From: Metellina segmentata
Lineage: Eukaryota > Arthropoda > Arachnida > Araneae > Tetragnathidae
Length of the DNA stretch: 64,000 bases
Direction of reading: 5' to 3'
NCBI GenBank assembly: GCA_947359465.1
Contig: OX375879.1
Location: forward strand, 90,867,578-90,931,577
This document shows positions 46,346 to 57,227 of the stretch, piece by piece. A program made the position numbers and the translations under genes. The notes under the pieces were generated by a model. The model worked only from the letters and a program-made list of their open reading frames with translations, was not told where the DNA came from and did no database searches. How positions within the stretch are numbered: the stretch's first letter is position 1; each line of letters starts with the position of its first letter.

Positions 46346-46850
46346 ATGGTGGCCGAAGTAGCCCAGTTGGTAGAGTCATAGATTGCTAATCATAGGGTTG
46401 GCGAGTTTGAAAATCGATCCAACCTAAGACCATCGTGTAATTAGAGGTAGGTGCACGTTAAATATGTCGTGGCCTGAAATTGGTGTGGTGTCGAAGTTTG
46501 GAAAGTGGGTGCCAGCTCAGGTGTTGAAGTCATTTTATTGTGGTTCAAAATTACGAGTTGCTGTCATCGGTAATGCAATGGTAATTTTAGTTAACGTCGT
46601 ACTAGAGCAACACAACGGGCTATTGACGACGGTCCGGGATCAGTCCCTTAAGGGAATGATCCGAGGACAACACCTCGTAATTTTGAACCACGGTCAGATG
46701 ACGAAGCAACACCTGATCTGGCACCCCACTCTCCAAACTTCCACGCCAACCCAACGTGATACTGTCATCGGATCTTTCCCTTCGTGAATGAAATAGCCCG
46801 TCGTTTACCTCCTCAAGTCCGTTGTTTTGCTTCAAAGCGATGTAAACTTA
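46346..46850 (+). repeat. SINE with CCCAGTTGG-type head, split by another SINE
   Basis: The head (GTAGCCCAGTTGGTAGAG) and body run from 46346 to 46570, break, and resume at 46772 with ATCTTTCCCTTCGTG and a worn AGCCCGTCG tail. The interruption is the minus-strand SINE at 46571-46761 flanked by the 10-mer CTGTCATCGG. Confidence 0.8.
46571..46761 (-). repeat. 5'-truncated SINE nested inside another SINE
   Basis: The minus strand carries the second half of the 40451-type SINE, from CGTTGGGTTGGCGTGG to the ATTACC tail. Perfect 10-bp duplications CTGTCATCGG flank it (46561-46570, 46762-46771). It is close in sequence to the full-length copy, so it is the younger of the two. Confidence 0.88.
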
Positions 46851-46894
46851 CTTACCTACCTACTGACTATCTGTCACAACATTTATGTGCCATC

Positions 46895-47480
46895 CAGTTG
46901 CGGGTTCGAGTCCCGGTTTGTAAGGTAAGTAGGTAGTTGAGTTAACGTAGCACTGGTTCAACACAACGGGCACAGTAGCATATATGCATATATAAATATA
47001 TTTTTTTGGAAGAACAAATTTTTATTTTTATTTATGTATGCAATTAATTTAAATTTCCTTTGATCTTGATGTACTGTGGATGATGAAAAACATCATCTGC
47101 GAAACAGAAATACATAAATTATTTTTGTTGGCTTTTATTCCGTTGGCTATGATTGTTTTTTTCTTGTTTGGTAGATGATTGTTCTTCTTTATCTGGGATG
47201 AATGCGGAAGGGAAAGAACCGAGGACAACATCTCGTAATTTTGAACCACGGTCAGATGACGAACCAGGTTGGTAAAAGAGTATGGATGTTGGTGTTTATA
47301 GTCCCAACGTTGGCATGGTGCGTAAGTTTCGAGAAAGATTTTCAAGCTCAGGCGTTGACCTCGTGATATAACTGAGTTTCAAACTTACAGGATGTTGTTC
47401 TCGTATCTTTCCTTTAGCGATTGATCCCGGACTGTCACAAATTTCCCGTTGTGTTACTCCAGTGTGACATTAATTCACGT
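46895..47480. repeat. Assorted SINE fragments
   Basis: A B-box-like GCGGGTTCGAGTCCCGG lies at about 46904. A minus-strand piece (CTCGTAATTTTGAACCACGG) is near 47235, and a plus-strand body and tail run at about 47290-47475 (ATTGATCCCGGACTGTC, CCCGTTGTGTTACTCC). AT-rich filler separates them. They seem to be remnants of more than one insertion. Confidence 0.6.
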
Positions 47481-47796
47481 CGCGATTGTCATAATTATCG
47501 TTGGTGATTGTTAGAAATAACGGTGGCTAACCCATCGGGTGCTCCCTAACAAATAGTTAATTGTGGTGTCGAAGTCCGAAGAGGTTAGTTGTTGTACATT
47601 AACAAACAAAAACAACTTAGAATATAGTCAAATATAGTGCACTGCAGAACAATTCTAAACAGACATTCATTTTCAGGTTGGGAAACCAAATTATAACATT
47701 ACGTTTGAGTGTATTTATTGCAATTCAGATTGGAGCATTTGTTTCTAAGAAAAATTTGTGCCACTGCTTCTTCAAGTCACCATTTTAGACATACAA

Positions 47797-48242
47797 AGGC
47801 CCGGTGCACACATCCGGTTTTTCAATGTGCGGCGCCGCTGCGGCATCGAAGCCCAACTATGCCTACATAACCGTGAAATGACGCAAGGGCTCATTTCGCG
47901 CAATTTGCGATAAATATTCTATCAAAGAAAACGTGTTTATTTCGCTTTCGTGGTGTAAAAAAGTATATTTTGAAACAAAATAGACGAATCTGGATACAAC
48001 CATTTATTAATTATTATTTATATTCCATTTATTTTTGAAAACAAGGTACTTGAGACTAGAGACGCGCGTTCGGCGCCGTGCGGAACTGCGGTACAAATTG
48101 CACGCAAGTTGGACGTGCGTCGCCGCAGCGGTTACAGAGGCATGTGTACACTACTCCATTTGATCTAATGTATCTCAGACCGTACTTGCGTTGTGTCAGC
48201 GGCGCCGCACGTTGAAAAACCGGATGTGTGCACCGGGCCTTA
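47797..48242 (+). mobile_element. ~450-bp TIR element (MITE), copy 1
   Basis: The ends are GGCCCGGTGCACACATCCGG and its exact complement at the right (CCGGATGTGTGCACCGGGCC), followed inward by GC-rich arms with GCGGCGCCGC. The centre is AT-rich and has no coding frame. No clear target duplication was identified, so the superfamily is open. A second copy in the opposite orientation lies 110 bp away. Confidence 0.8.
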
Positions 48243-48353
48243 AAGGGAATTTAACTTAAACTGGCGTTCAATTTCACAATGATATTCAATTCATCAGGTG
48301 TCTTATGCATGCTGAAATCTTTTTAAATATTTTCACTATTTCTATCTGAATCA

Positions 48354-48806
48354 GTCCCGGTGCACACATCCGGTTTTTGAACTTGCGGCACCGTTGCCGC
48401 AACGCAAGTACGGTCTGAGGTACATTAGATCCAATGGAGTAGTGCACACATGCCTCCGGCGCCGCTGCTGCGACGTACGTCCAAATTGCGTGCAGTTTGT
48501 ACCACAGTTACCCACGGCGCCGCAGCTCGCCGCAAACACATCTCAGTTCTGAAGTACCTTGTTTTCATATATAAATGGAATATAAATAATAATTAATAAA
48601 TGGTTGTATCCAGTAATGTCTATTTTGTTTCAAAATATACTTTTTTTTACATCAAATAAGTGAAATAAACGCGTTTTCTTCGATAGAATATTTATCGCAA
48701 ATGGCGTGAAATGAGAACTTGCGTCATTTCACGGTTAAGTGTGCATACTTGGGCTTCGATGCAGCAGCGCGCCAAACGTTGAAAAACCGGATGTGTGCAC
48801 CGGGCC
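48354..48806 (-). mobile_element. ~450-bp TIR element (MITE), copy 2, inverted
   Basis: The order of landmarks is the reverse of copy 1: the CTCAGACCGTACTTGCG-type block comes first here (as complement), and the GTGAAATGACGCAAG block last. The right terminal repeat is intact (CCGGATGTGTGCACCGGGCC) and the left one worn. It directly abuts the Tc1 derivative at 48810. Confidence 0.8.
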
Positions 48807-48809
48807 TTA

Positions 48810-49372
48810 CACTACTCCACATTAATGGACCGGACAGCAAGATATGATGGTATAAGGGAAATATACATGCTTTAATAGGGGGATAGTCTCCCACTTTCTG
48901 TAATTACACTAACAACCCTTCTGAACAATACTTTCAACAAGGTTTCGATACACAGCTATGGGTGTGTCCATTCCTGCTGCAAGAATGTCGCCAGCTCAGC
49001 TGTAGATTTCGGACGTGGTTTCCTGGTCATCCTGGTTCCTCACTCATCCCACAAATGTTCAATGGGGTTTAGGTCGGGACTCTGAGCAGGCCAGGGAAGA
49101 CGTTTTACATCCATATCTTGATACCTCTCCTTGAAAGAGGCTGCAACATGATTTGGATTGTTGTCGTCCTGGAAGTACCATTTGTCTATTCCATAAAATT
49201 TCCAGAGCGTAGGAAGGACCTGATTGTCCAAAATGTTTATGTAGGCGTCGGTGTTCAAGTGACCAGGAACAACATGCAATGGTCCCAGACCATACCACGA
49301 TAAACACCCGCAAACAAGTAGTCGGATTTTGTGCAAATCCGCTTGCGTTCGGTCCATTATTGTAGGGTAGTG
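48810..49372 (-). mobile_element. Tc1-like deletion derivative, copy 3
   Basis: The left end is CACTACTCCACATTAATGGA; the right end reads CCATTATTGTAGGGTAGTG. TA lies on both sides (48808-48809 and 49373-49374). The minus-strand frame 49357-49040 is open for 105 codons from MDRTQADLHKIRLL through GCLSWYGLGPLHVVPG and YFQDDNNPNHVA to QSPDLNPIEHLWDE, then ends in a stop. It is the best-preserved of three copies and shows the deletion joint clearly: terminal-repeat sequence runs directly into the middle of the catalytic domain. Confidence 0.88.
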
Positions 49373-49374
49373 TA

Positions 49375-49842
49375 TTTAGATGGTCAGAGATGTAATCGTT
49401 ACTTCGTGCAGGTATTATTTGAGTTGTTTTATATAGTTGTCATCACCCTCTTCTGAACACCAAAGTTATTTCTTATTTGAGTAGAAGTAATGGGAACAGT
49501 TGAGTGACAATGGATTCACTTCACGAATCGCGTTTTCACTTTCACGAACATTTATTGATTTAGAAATAGTGAAAAGGTTGAGAACTATTGTCTTTAGGCG
49601 TATAAAGGCTGTTATTTTGGTTAATAAATGATTGTAAGCGTAATTTATTTCCAATTTTAAGAATTACATTGCCTTGACGAACAATATTTGTCAACACCCA
49701 GTATATGTATTTGTGATCTGCTTTAGAATATTTTTTTTTCTAATGGCTGGCACATTTGACTTAAGTTATTGGCCACTACAAGATCGGAAGCGATGACCAC
49801 TTACGAAGGAGCACCCAGTGGGAGGACCATCATTGCCCCTAA
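49375..49842. other. Non-coding stretch, nothing recognised
   Basis: AT-rich with no supported feature. Confidence 0.4.
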
Positions 49843-49996
49843 CAATTTATACTTCGTAATTTTGAACCATGTTCAGATAACGAAGCAACACCTAAGCTGG
49901 TATGCTTACAAACATCCATGCCCGAATCCGGATTCGAACCGGGGACCTTCCGATCTAGAGGCTATCACCGTAACCACTATACCGGTTGGTCGGCTG
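49843..49996 (-). repeat. SINE with intact A/B boxes and internal deletion, minus strand
   Basis: The minus strand reads CCGACCAACCGGTATAGTGG, an A-box region, a B box GGTTCGAATCCGG and GGGCATGGATG. It then jumps to AGGTGTTGCTTCG and GGTTCAAAATTACGAAG. About 80-90 bp of the body is missing compared with the copy at 40451, and so is the 3' third. Confidence 0.82.
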
Positions 49997-51189
49997 TTTT
50001 AGAATATGAAGTGCTTGATTTTAGCAGAAGGTGACATGCGCAAAAGCATATGCTTGTGTGTATTTTAGAATCAATGTTCTGGTACACACGATATTATGGT
50101 TCACCACATAACGTCAGAAGTACTATGAACTACGACGTAGTATATTTGGAAAACCACGCTATACAGAAATATTTTAATGTCTAACAGCGTCCAATACCCT
50201 GTTTAGTTTACTATAATGTCAAAAATGGTAAAATGTAAATGCATTTTTGTTAAGAGAAATTGATCATACACGTAAGATAACACTGTTTAAAGGATGTCAT
50301 TAAAATCAAAATGCTTAATTTATCCACTACACACACACTCTCTTTCTCTTTAGCGCTTGTAAAAATTTTAATTTGTTTCTAAATATTACTTTTTAAAGAT
50401 ATCAGATAAAGTCATTGTGAAAAATTGGTTTTATTTGCCCTTGAATAGCAGAAATGAACAAACAAAATACAAACCTTATCAATATTGGATACAATTCCTC
50501 TAATAATAATTAGACAATAAAAAATTTCACAACATTGATTTGACTTAGTTGACCGCTCTACTGTAATCTTTCGTCACACGATGTCTTATTGACTGGAATT
50601 CACATGAAATGAGAGAAATTGTTAGGACATTTATTGATTTTTTAAGACTCAACGAATCCAAATATGAACTTCTTGCCAAAATTAATTATAGGTTTTGAGT
50701 TTTTATCCAATATATATTTCGAGTATATAAATATATATACTGATTTCACGCTGTGGAATATTCATATGGAGATCGGCCAAAGAGTGTCGAGCTATCTGCG
50801 CTAGCACTATACGGCACCTCCTGGACTGGTAGAGAATGTTATTAGTATCTAAATGTTTGGAATAAGATCTCAGTATTCCTGTAAGAACCTCACATTTCCT
50901 CTGTACTTATGCAAATATGCTTTTTCTTCAATAAATAGTGTGTAGAATATTTTCTTGTGTAAATTGCTAGAATGAAGGTGAAAGAAAATAGGTAACCCAT
51001 GGGATGAGGTCGTTATAAGAACCACCGAAGACAAAGTGAAACTAAATTAAACGTTGTCGTCTGCCATTGTTTTGCTTGCTTTAGTCTATAAGACGGATTT
51101 TCTTGTTAAAAAACCAGGGGACAGACAAAAGCGGAGATTTTACTTCAACTACTCATACTCTAGCATAATAAATATTGGGTTTATCTTTA
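49997..51189. other. Non-coding stretch, nothing recognised
   Basis: No exon or element is supported. Confidence 0.45.
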
Positions 51190-51483
51190 TACAGTCAGTA
51201 CCGGTTATATGGTCAGCTCAGTGGTCCAGAAAAATCAGACCATATAAGCGGGGTGACCCTATATGCGGAACAATACTACACTATTTAATTACGGCAGGAT
51301 TAAATTCACCTATCGGAATATAGTGCTCATAAACGAATAATTAAACTTTTAAGAACATTTTAAAAATTAATTCACGAAGTAAAAACTACAGCAAGAAGTA
51401 TGCAATATTTTTTTAGTGAAATTATTAAAATAAAGTAAATAATTAAACTTTTAAGAACACTTTAAAAATTATTTATATTAAAC

Positions 51484-51695
51484 GGGTACTCTGGAGCGAC
51501 GAATCAAGGTTCACGCTCTACCGTTCGGATGGCTGAGTCTAGCGTCTGTCTGGATAACGCCTCCTGTCAGAATGCATTGTGCCCATAGTGAAGTTCGGCG
51601 GAGGTGGAATTATGGTCTGGGGGTATTTCTCATGGTATGGACTGGGATCTTCGTCCAAATTCATGGTAAGATCAACGCCGAGGCCCACTGCATTA
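51484..51695 (+). pseudogene. Tc1 transposase fragment inside the pogo element
   Basis: One frame gives WSDESRFTLYRSDG, the catalytic-Asp block of Tc1-like enzymes. After a short region with stops it continues with [20 protein letters not shown], the following conserved block. Sequence resembling the IHGKINAEA segment continues, frameshifted, to about 51693. It ends abruptly against pogo sequence. Terminal repeats are absent. Confidence 0.8.
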
Positions 51696-51875
51696 CACGG
51701 TGAGGCGTTCCTTACTTTCTTTCCCTCTACACATTTTTCACCTTTGAAACAAAGAGTTCTGTCTGGCAAGATCCGATAAAAAAGTCCGAATTCATCAACG
51801 TTGAAGCTGTAGGCAGATTGATATCTTTCGAGGATTTTTTTTTTCTTCTGGTCACAATTCCCTGTGTTACTCGAC
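51695..51875 (-). pseudogene. pogo/Tigger transposase fragment
   Basis: The minus strand encodes a block with [19 protein letters not shown], matching the NADETGLF catalytic-Asp segment of pogo/CENP-B-type transposases. [11 protein letters not shown] and a KERLTV-like stretch in a shifted frame follow. It stops at the Tc1 fragment on one side and the foldback element on the other. Its orientation fixes that of the enclosing element. Confidence 0.8.
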
Positions 51876-51878
51876 GCC

Positions 51879-52643
51879 GGGGAGTTAGTACCTTTTAGAC
51901 CTTGCGTTGCTCGCGAAAACATACTTTTTTCGATTCATCATAAATCATTGAATTTTTTATATCGTAGTATAAAATTGATACAGTTTAAAGATAATTGTAT
52001 GGCTTTTAAAAAACAGCAATAATATTTGTAATTAAAAATTTTTTTTAATAAAACCTAGCAAAATTTATACATAATTTCTTCGTTTTGAAATTTACCCACT
52101 TGACATTCCCTCAAGTTTAAAAAAAAAACTAATAAATGTAGAGTTAAGAAATTTTGTATCGTTATTCTAAAAGAAGATCTTAGTTCTCTAAACTATGGAT
52201 TTGTGTATGAGAGCTATATTTTTTTATTTATGGATCCATACATAACTAAAAAAAATTCAAAGTTGACTTATTTTAATACTTTTAATTTTTACAAATATTT
52301 GTACATCAAATATCACAAATTCCTTAGTTCACAGAATTAAGACATTCATGTGCTTCAATTTGGTGCAAACATTTGGGTTTTACAGTGCATGTTTCAAAAG
52401 TTATCTTGTGGGAAAGTTAAGTGGGTAAATTTCAAAAGGAAGAAATTGTGTATAATTTTTGCTAGGTTTTATAAAAATAGATGTTTTTAATTACAAATAT
52501 GACTGCAGTTTTTTGAAAGCCATACAATTATCTTTAAACTGTATCAATTTTTTACTACAATATACAAAACTGAATTATTTATGATGAATCGAAAAAAGTA
52601 TGTTTTCGCGAGCAACGCAAGGTCTTAAAGGTACTAACTCCCC
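51879..52643. mobile_element. 765-bp foldback element, copy 2
   Basis: Same length, arms and orientation as 25456-26220: GGGGAGTTAGTACCTTTTAG at the left, GGTACTAACTCCCC at the right, about 240-bp inverted arms. Several substitutions and small indels distinguish the copies. The right end abuts TTAA; the left end abuts pogo sequence. Confidence 0.85.
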
Positions 52644-53100
52644 TTAAGAAATTTTACAACAAATACTATTTTTCAACAAAAAACACCCGATAAACTCATT
52701 AAAAAGATAAAAAAACGACCCTATAACCAATAACCAGAAAATAAAATGACTATATATGCGGTTTAACATATGTTCCCTATTAAGTTATACGGAACTTTAG
52801 AAAACTGACCCTATAAGCGGGGTGACCTTTTAACAGAGTGACCATATAGCAGGTATTGACTGTATGTAGTTTATCGCCGGTTCGATGTCGTTCGGCAAGT
52901 GATATTTTTGGCGTTGCTCAATCAACTAACATATATCAATTGGGAATTCATTCTATGGAATTTTTATGTGCGAAGTGGTTGAAATCGTAATCGATGAACA
53001 AGCCGTGACATTAAGTTCGGAACATGTACAGGACACTCGCTCCGCGGCAGTGACACTACCACCACTTACATTTGGCTCGATAGAAGTCTCATATGGAAGC

Positions 53101-54334
53101 GTTAAAGTTACAGTGGTGTAAGTGACTTTTTCAAAAATAAAAAAGGAAAGATACAGAAACTAGATATAATATAACCAAATTTAACTAAAGAAAAAGTAGA
53201 GAAAGAAATCAGATCTAGATAAGTAAATCTGTTAACAGAAAACGCAAAGTAAGTCAGAGCTTTATTCAACTGCCAACAGATGGCGGTGGAAGTTCGAAGT
53301 CTTTTTTTTAAGCGACTTACGCCCCTGTAACTTTAACCCGTTTATACGTAAATAATATAACCAAATTTAAGTGACTTTTTCTAAAATAAAAAAGGAAAGA
53401 TACAGAAACTAGATATAATATAACCAAATTGAACTAAAGAAAAAGTAGAGAAAGAAATCAGATCTAGATAAGTAAATTTGTTAACAGAAAACGCGAAGTA
53501 AGTCAGAGCTTTATTCAACTGCCAACAGATGGCTGTGGAATTTCAAAGTCTTTTTTTTAAGCGACTTACGCCCCTGTAACTTTAACCCGTTTATATGTAA
53601 ATAATATAACCAAATTTAAGTGACTTTTTCAAAAATAAAAAAAGGAAAGATACAGAAACTAGATATAATATAACCAAATTGAACTAAAGAAAAAGTAGAG
53701 AAAGAAACCAGATCTAGATAAGTAAATTTGTTAACAGAAAACGCGAAGTAAGTCAGAGCTTTATTCAACTGCCAACAGATGGCTGTGGAATTTCAAAGTC
53801 TTTTTTTTAAGCGACTTACGCCCCTGTAACTTTAACCCGTTTATATGTAAATAATATAACCACATTTAAGTGACTTTTTCAAAAATAAAAAAAGGAAAGA
53901 TACAGAAACTAGATATAATATAACCAAATTGAACTAAAGAAAAAGTAGAGAAAGAAACCAGATCTAGATAAGTAAATCTGTTAACAGAAAACGCGAAGTA
54001 AGTCAGAGCTTTATTCAACTGCCAACAGATGGCTGTGGAATTTCAAAGTCTTTTTTTAAGCGACTTACGCCCCTGTAACTTTAACCCGTTTATATGTAAA
54101 TAATATAACCAAATTTAAGTGACTTTTTCAAAAATAAAAAAGGAAAGATACAGAAACTAGATATAATATAACCAAATTGAACTAAAGAAAAAGTAGAGAA
54201 AGAAACCAGATCTAGATAAGTAAATTTGTTAACAGAAAACGCGAAGTAAGTCAGAGCTTTATTCAACTGCCAACAGATGGCTGTGGAAGTTCAAAGTCTT
54301 TTTTTTAAGCGACTTACGCCCCTGTAGCTTTAAC
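53101..54334 (+). repeat. TIR element amplified to five tandem ~249-bp units
   Basis: The motif AAGTGACTTTTTC starts units near 53120, 53369, 53618, 53868 and 54117, with spacings of 249-250 bp. Units are almost identical. The array opens with GTTAAAGTTACAGTGG, and each unit closes with the complementary CCCCTGTAACTTTAAC (GCTTTAAC in the last). One left terminal repeat therefore serves five right ones. No coding frame spans a unit. The AACAGATGGC and GCGACTTACGCC motifs repeat in each. Confidence 0.9.
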
Positions 54335-55437
54335 CCGTTTATATGTAAATGATTTCACAGTTTCTCACCTATAAGAATTTCATTGGTACAAACAGAGAGC
54401 GTAGAACATTTCAGAGTTCAGTAGATTTTCACTGTTAACAAACAAAACACAGGAGGAAGAGGGTTTTACATCCGGTTAATCAATACGGAATATGTAAGGA
54501 AGCATCTACTGCAAAATACCTGTACCATCTACATTTAGCTTTACACAAAAAATCTCTCATAATAAACAGTTGAATGTCCTTAAAAATGATTAATCATTTG
54601 ACACTTTATCACGGTAAGCTTTCAGATGACGAAAATCTAAAACTAGTTGTTTTTATATCAATCCAAATTTTCAAGTGTTCACGAAGTCCAGATAAGGCAT
54701 TTCTGATTTTTAGTGATATGCCCAAAGAAAGGTGCTGATAAGAAGGTGGTTACCCCCTTATTCTTGATATGAATTCAGTTCTAAGTAAGCATTATGTTAA
54801 TGCCAACAGAAAATATGTTGAAAAAGTAAGTCGGTTTTCATTATTCTAGTAATAAGAATTAGGAAAACGTGGTAAATTAATTGCTTGACTTTTCGTAAGC
54901 TCTTTAAAAAACTTCCAAATGAAGTACAGTACACTGTAGGAGGTTTGTTTATGTTAAAGAGAGAAGTCGTGTTCATAATCTGTATAAAAAATTCAAATCA
55001 ATACACATAAAAGATTCTGAGAAAATGTTCCATAAAATTTGACCATTTTAACATTACAGAGGTAGGAATGCAATGGTCCCCTTAAAGTATGTCTTAGCAC
55101 ATTCTTCTGTGTAAAAAAAGTCCTTTCATAACCACAAATTATTTACTTCGTTACATAGTACTTACCTGAGTTACAAACAACTTATACACGACTTGATTTC
55201 GAGTTTGTGAAAAATTCATCACTTGATTTTCATAAATGATTCAAAATAATAATTAGAGTAATCGTATGATCTTGCATTAACTCGATTTCCACATAAAATA
55301 CAGTTTGAAATAACAGTTTTTCTATGTTGAATGTAAGAGATGCGATATCATAGAAAACAATGGGTTCTTTTTCAGAATATACAGCTACAGTAAAATTTGT
55401 ATGTAACGTTGCATTAACTTCATATTTATTTCAACAG
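54335..55437. other. Non-coding stretch, nothing firm
   Basis: A minus-strand CAG|GTAAGTACT donor near 55160 has only a short AT-rich frame before it and is not called. Confidence 0.4.
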
Positions 55438-55496
55438 GGAAAGCTGTACAGCCTTCTTCATATTTTGCTCTCTGTTCTTCACCATCGTCAATGCTT
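55438..55496 (+). CDS. Candidate internal exon, 59 bp, possibly a membrane segment
   Basis: It is bounded by TTATTTCAACAG (acceptor) and GTAAGTAATT (donor). All three frames are open, so coding support is weak. One of them reads ESCTAFFIFCSLFFTIVNA, a strongly hydrophobic stretch of membrane-helix length with polar ends. No neighbouring exon was located and no family is recognised. Confidence 0.28.
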
Positions 55497-55837
55497 GTAA
55501 GTAATTTTGCTTTTCTCATGTGAATAAAAATTAATTTAATACATTTAAAAAGTAAGAAAGTGTATCCAAAAAATCGAATACAAAATGAATGAAATAATTT
55601 ATGAACATTTCAAAATCTCTCATTTCAAGAAACGTCTTTTATTTTTAAAAGACATTTTGGTGTTTGTTTTAGCAAGACACGTGAAAGACAATGACACTTT
55701 GTCGACCAAAAAGTACTTCATAGAGGAGATAGTGTAGTGTCGTCGCCGCAAAACGGTAGCGAGAAAACAGTACAAATCGTACACAAGGAAAAGACATTCA
55801 ACAGTTAAGATAAGTTCTTATTATTCTAAGAACAGTA

Positions 55838-55977
55838 TTTACTATCATATACAGAATTTACGTCATCACATACAGTATTTATATCATCACATACAGTATT
55901 TACATCATCACATATAGAATTTACATCATCACATACAGTATTTACATCATCACATACAATATTTACATCATCCATTA
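55838..55977. repeat. 21-bp minisatellite, about six units
   Basis: The unit is close to CATCACATACAGTATTTACAT. Because 21 is a multiple of three, the minus strand reads as a run of DDVNTVC heptapeptides inside a 90-codon frame (55826-56098). That frame starts in intron-like sequence, so I treat it as a by-product of the repeat. Confidence 0.85.
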
Positions 55978-56017
55978 ACGACGTTACACCAATAGACATA
56001 ACAGGATATATACTCAC

Positions 56018-56068
56018 AGTCCAGCACGGTGAAGAAGCCACACCCGCTGCTTCCACTCCAATGTCCCT
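56018..56068 (-). CDS. Candidate 51-bp internal exon, minus strand
   Basis: On the minus strand a pyrimidine tract ending CTACTGCAG precedes the segment and GTGAGTATAT follows it, a good acceptor and donor. The 51 bases keep frame if skipped. All three frames are open (for example RDIGVEAAGVASSPCWT or GTLEWKQRVWLLHRAGL), so the reading cannot be chosen. The composition is richer in G and C than its surroundings. No product can be assigned. Confidence 0.25.
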
Positions 56069-57227
56069 CTGCAGTAGAAAAAAAAGGTAAAAGAACAATC
56101 AGAGATCATCTGGACGAAGACGACCTGCAAAGGAAGCTCAATTTCATTTGTTCTATTCAAGTTGTTGTAAAGCACGTGACACGCCAGACAGTGACCAATC
56201 AAAATGTATTCGGCATTTCGATGACACAATGGAGTAGGCACCTGCCCTACTAGTGACCCTTCCTAAAGGTCAAGCACAACGAACAGGTTTCATACTAGGA
56301 AAACTTTTTGAGGGTTAATAGCGCACAAAGACAACAGTGGACTGCGGAGTGACAGTGTCGCCTGTTTGCTATTTGGTGCTTTTATCGCTTAGGTGATTTT
56401 ACAGAACGCCAAGTGGACCTAGGAGTGATGGTCGGAACCGGTTTAAGCTGGTTCTTAGAATCTCGTCATCTTCCCGGTCGAAGGTGTTTCCATGGATGGA
56501 CATGATGCTTTTCAACCTTCTTTTTTCTGTTCGTCACTCTGCTTAAAATTCATTGTTGTGAATTGAATCAGCATTTCAAACTCATTTCAAAAGGCATGCC
56601 TTGACAAGATATATGTTGCTAAAGAACTAAAAGATATTCAAACTTAATTTACTTTCGAGTGTAAAGATGAAAAGTGTTTTTCTCTAAAGCGTAAATTTTT
56701 ATTCAAGAAAAATAAAGCCAATTTTTATTTATTCGCCGTATTCGAAAACTGATTTATTTAAAAAAACAGATAGTGGTCCAAGATTTGAGTGATGTCATTC
56801 TTGAATACCAATCATAGTTTTTAAAAAAGAGAAAATAAACATTTTTGAATTGTGTTTCACTGCATTTCAAGTTATCCTGAGCATATGTGCTTGTTTTTTC
56901 TATCATTCATGAATAAGCTGTGTGTTCTGCATACTATATTGAGATATACTTTATTTAAATAGTTAGAAGTATCTAGGTTATAAGAAAAGAAATCAGTTTT
57001 GTAAGCAGTTGGAAAAAATCATTGAAAGGTGCTTGGTGAAAGGAGTACTTTGAGAAGATCAAATGATTTAGAGAAAGTTTTGTTTGATGATATTTGCTCG
57101 AAGGCAGCTTATTCCTCAGAACGGCCCTGGTTTTAATTATTTATACTTGTTTAGTGCGATAACCATAACATGAAGTGGTATTTTTAATCGCATCGCACTA
57201 AGCGGTATTTTTAATCGCACAAAGAGT
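56069..57227. other. Non-coding stretch, nothing recognised
   Basis: The phrase GTGGTATTTTTAATCGCA-like occurs twice near 57175-57225. No gene is supported. Confidence 0.4.

Larger units (their letters stand above)
51192..52862 (-). mobile_element. pogo/Tigger element carrying nested insertions
   Basis: The ends are CAGTCAGTACCGGTTATATG on the left and CATATAGCAGGTATTGACTG on the right, an inverted pair. Both are flanked by TA (51190-51191, 52863-52864), the pogo target. Subterminal GACCCTATAAGCGGGGTGAC-like motifs occur at both sides (about 51235-51265 and 52805-52830). Inside are a minus-strand pogo transposase fragment (51695-51875), a plus-strand Tc1 fragment (51484-51695) and a complete 765-bp foldback element (51879-52643). 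The host element is therefore the oldest of the stack. Confidence 0.85.

Noticed and set aside
55160..55235. Minus-strand exon ending CAG|GTAAGTACT
   Set aside because: The donor is excellent, but the preceding open frame is about 23 codons of AT-rich sequence with a stop just upstream and no convincing acceptor.
55826..56098. 90-codon minus-strand protein with DDVNTVC heptad repeats
   Set aside because: The repeats come from a 21-bp minisatellite, and the frame crosses a likely acceptor and donor pair; no homologous protein type is recognised.
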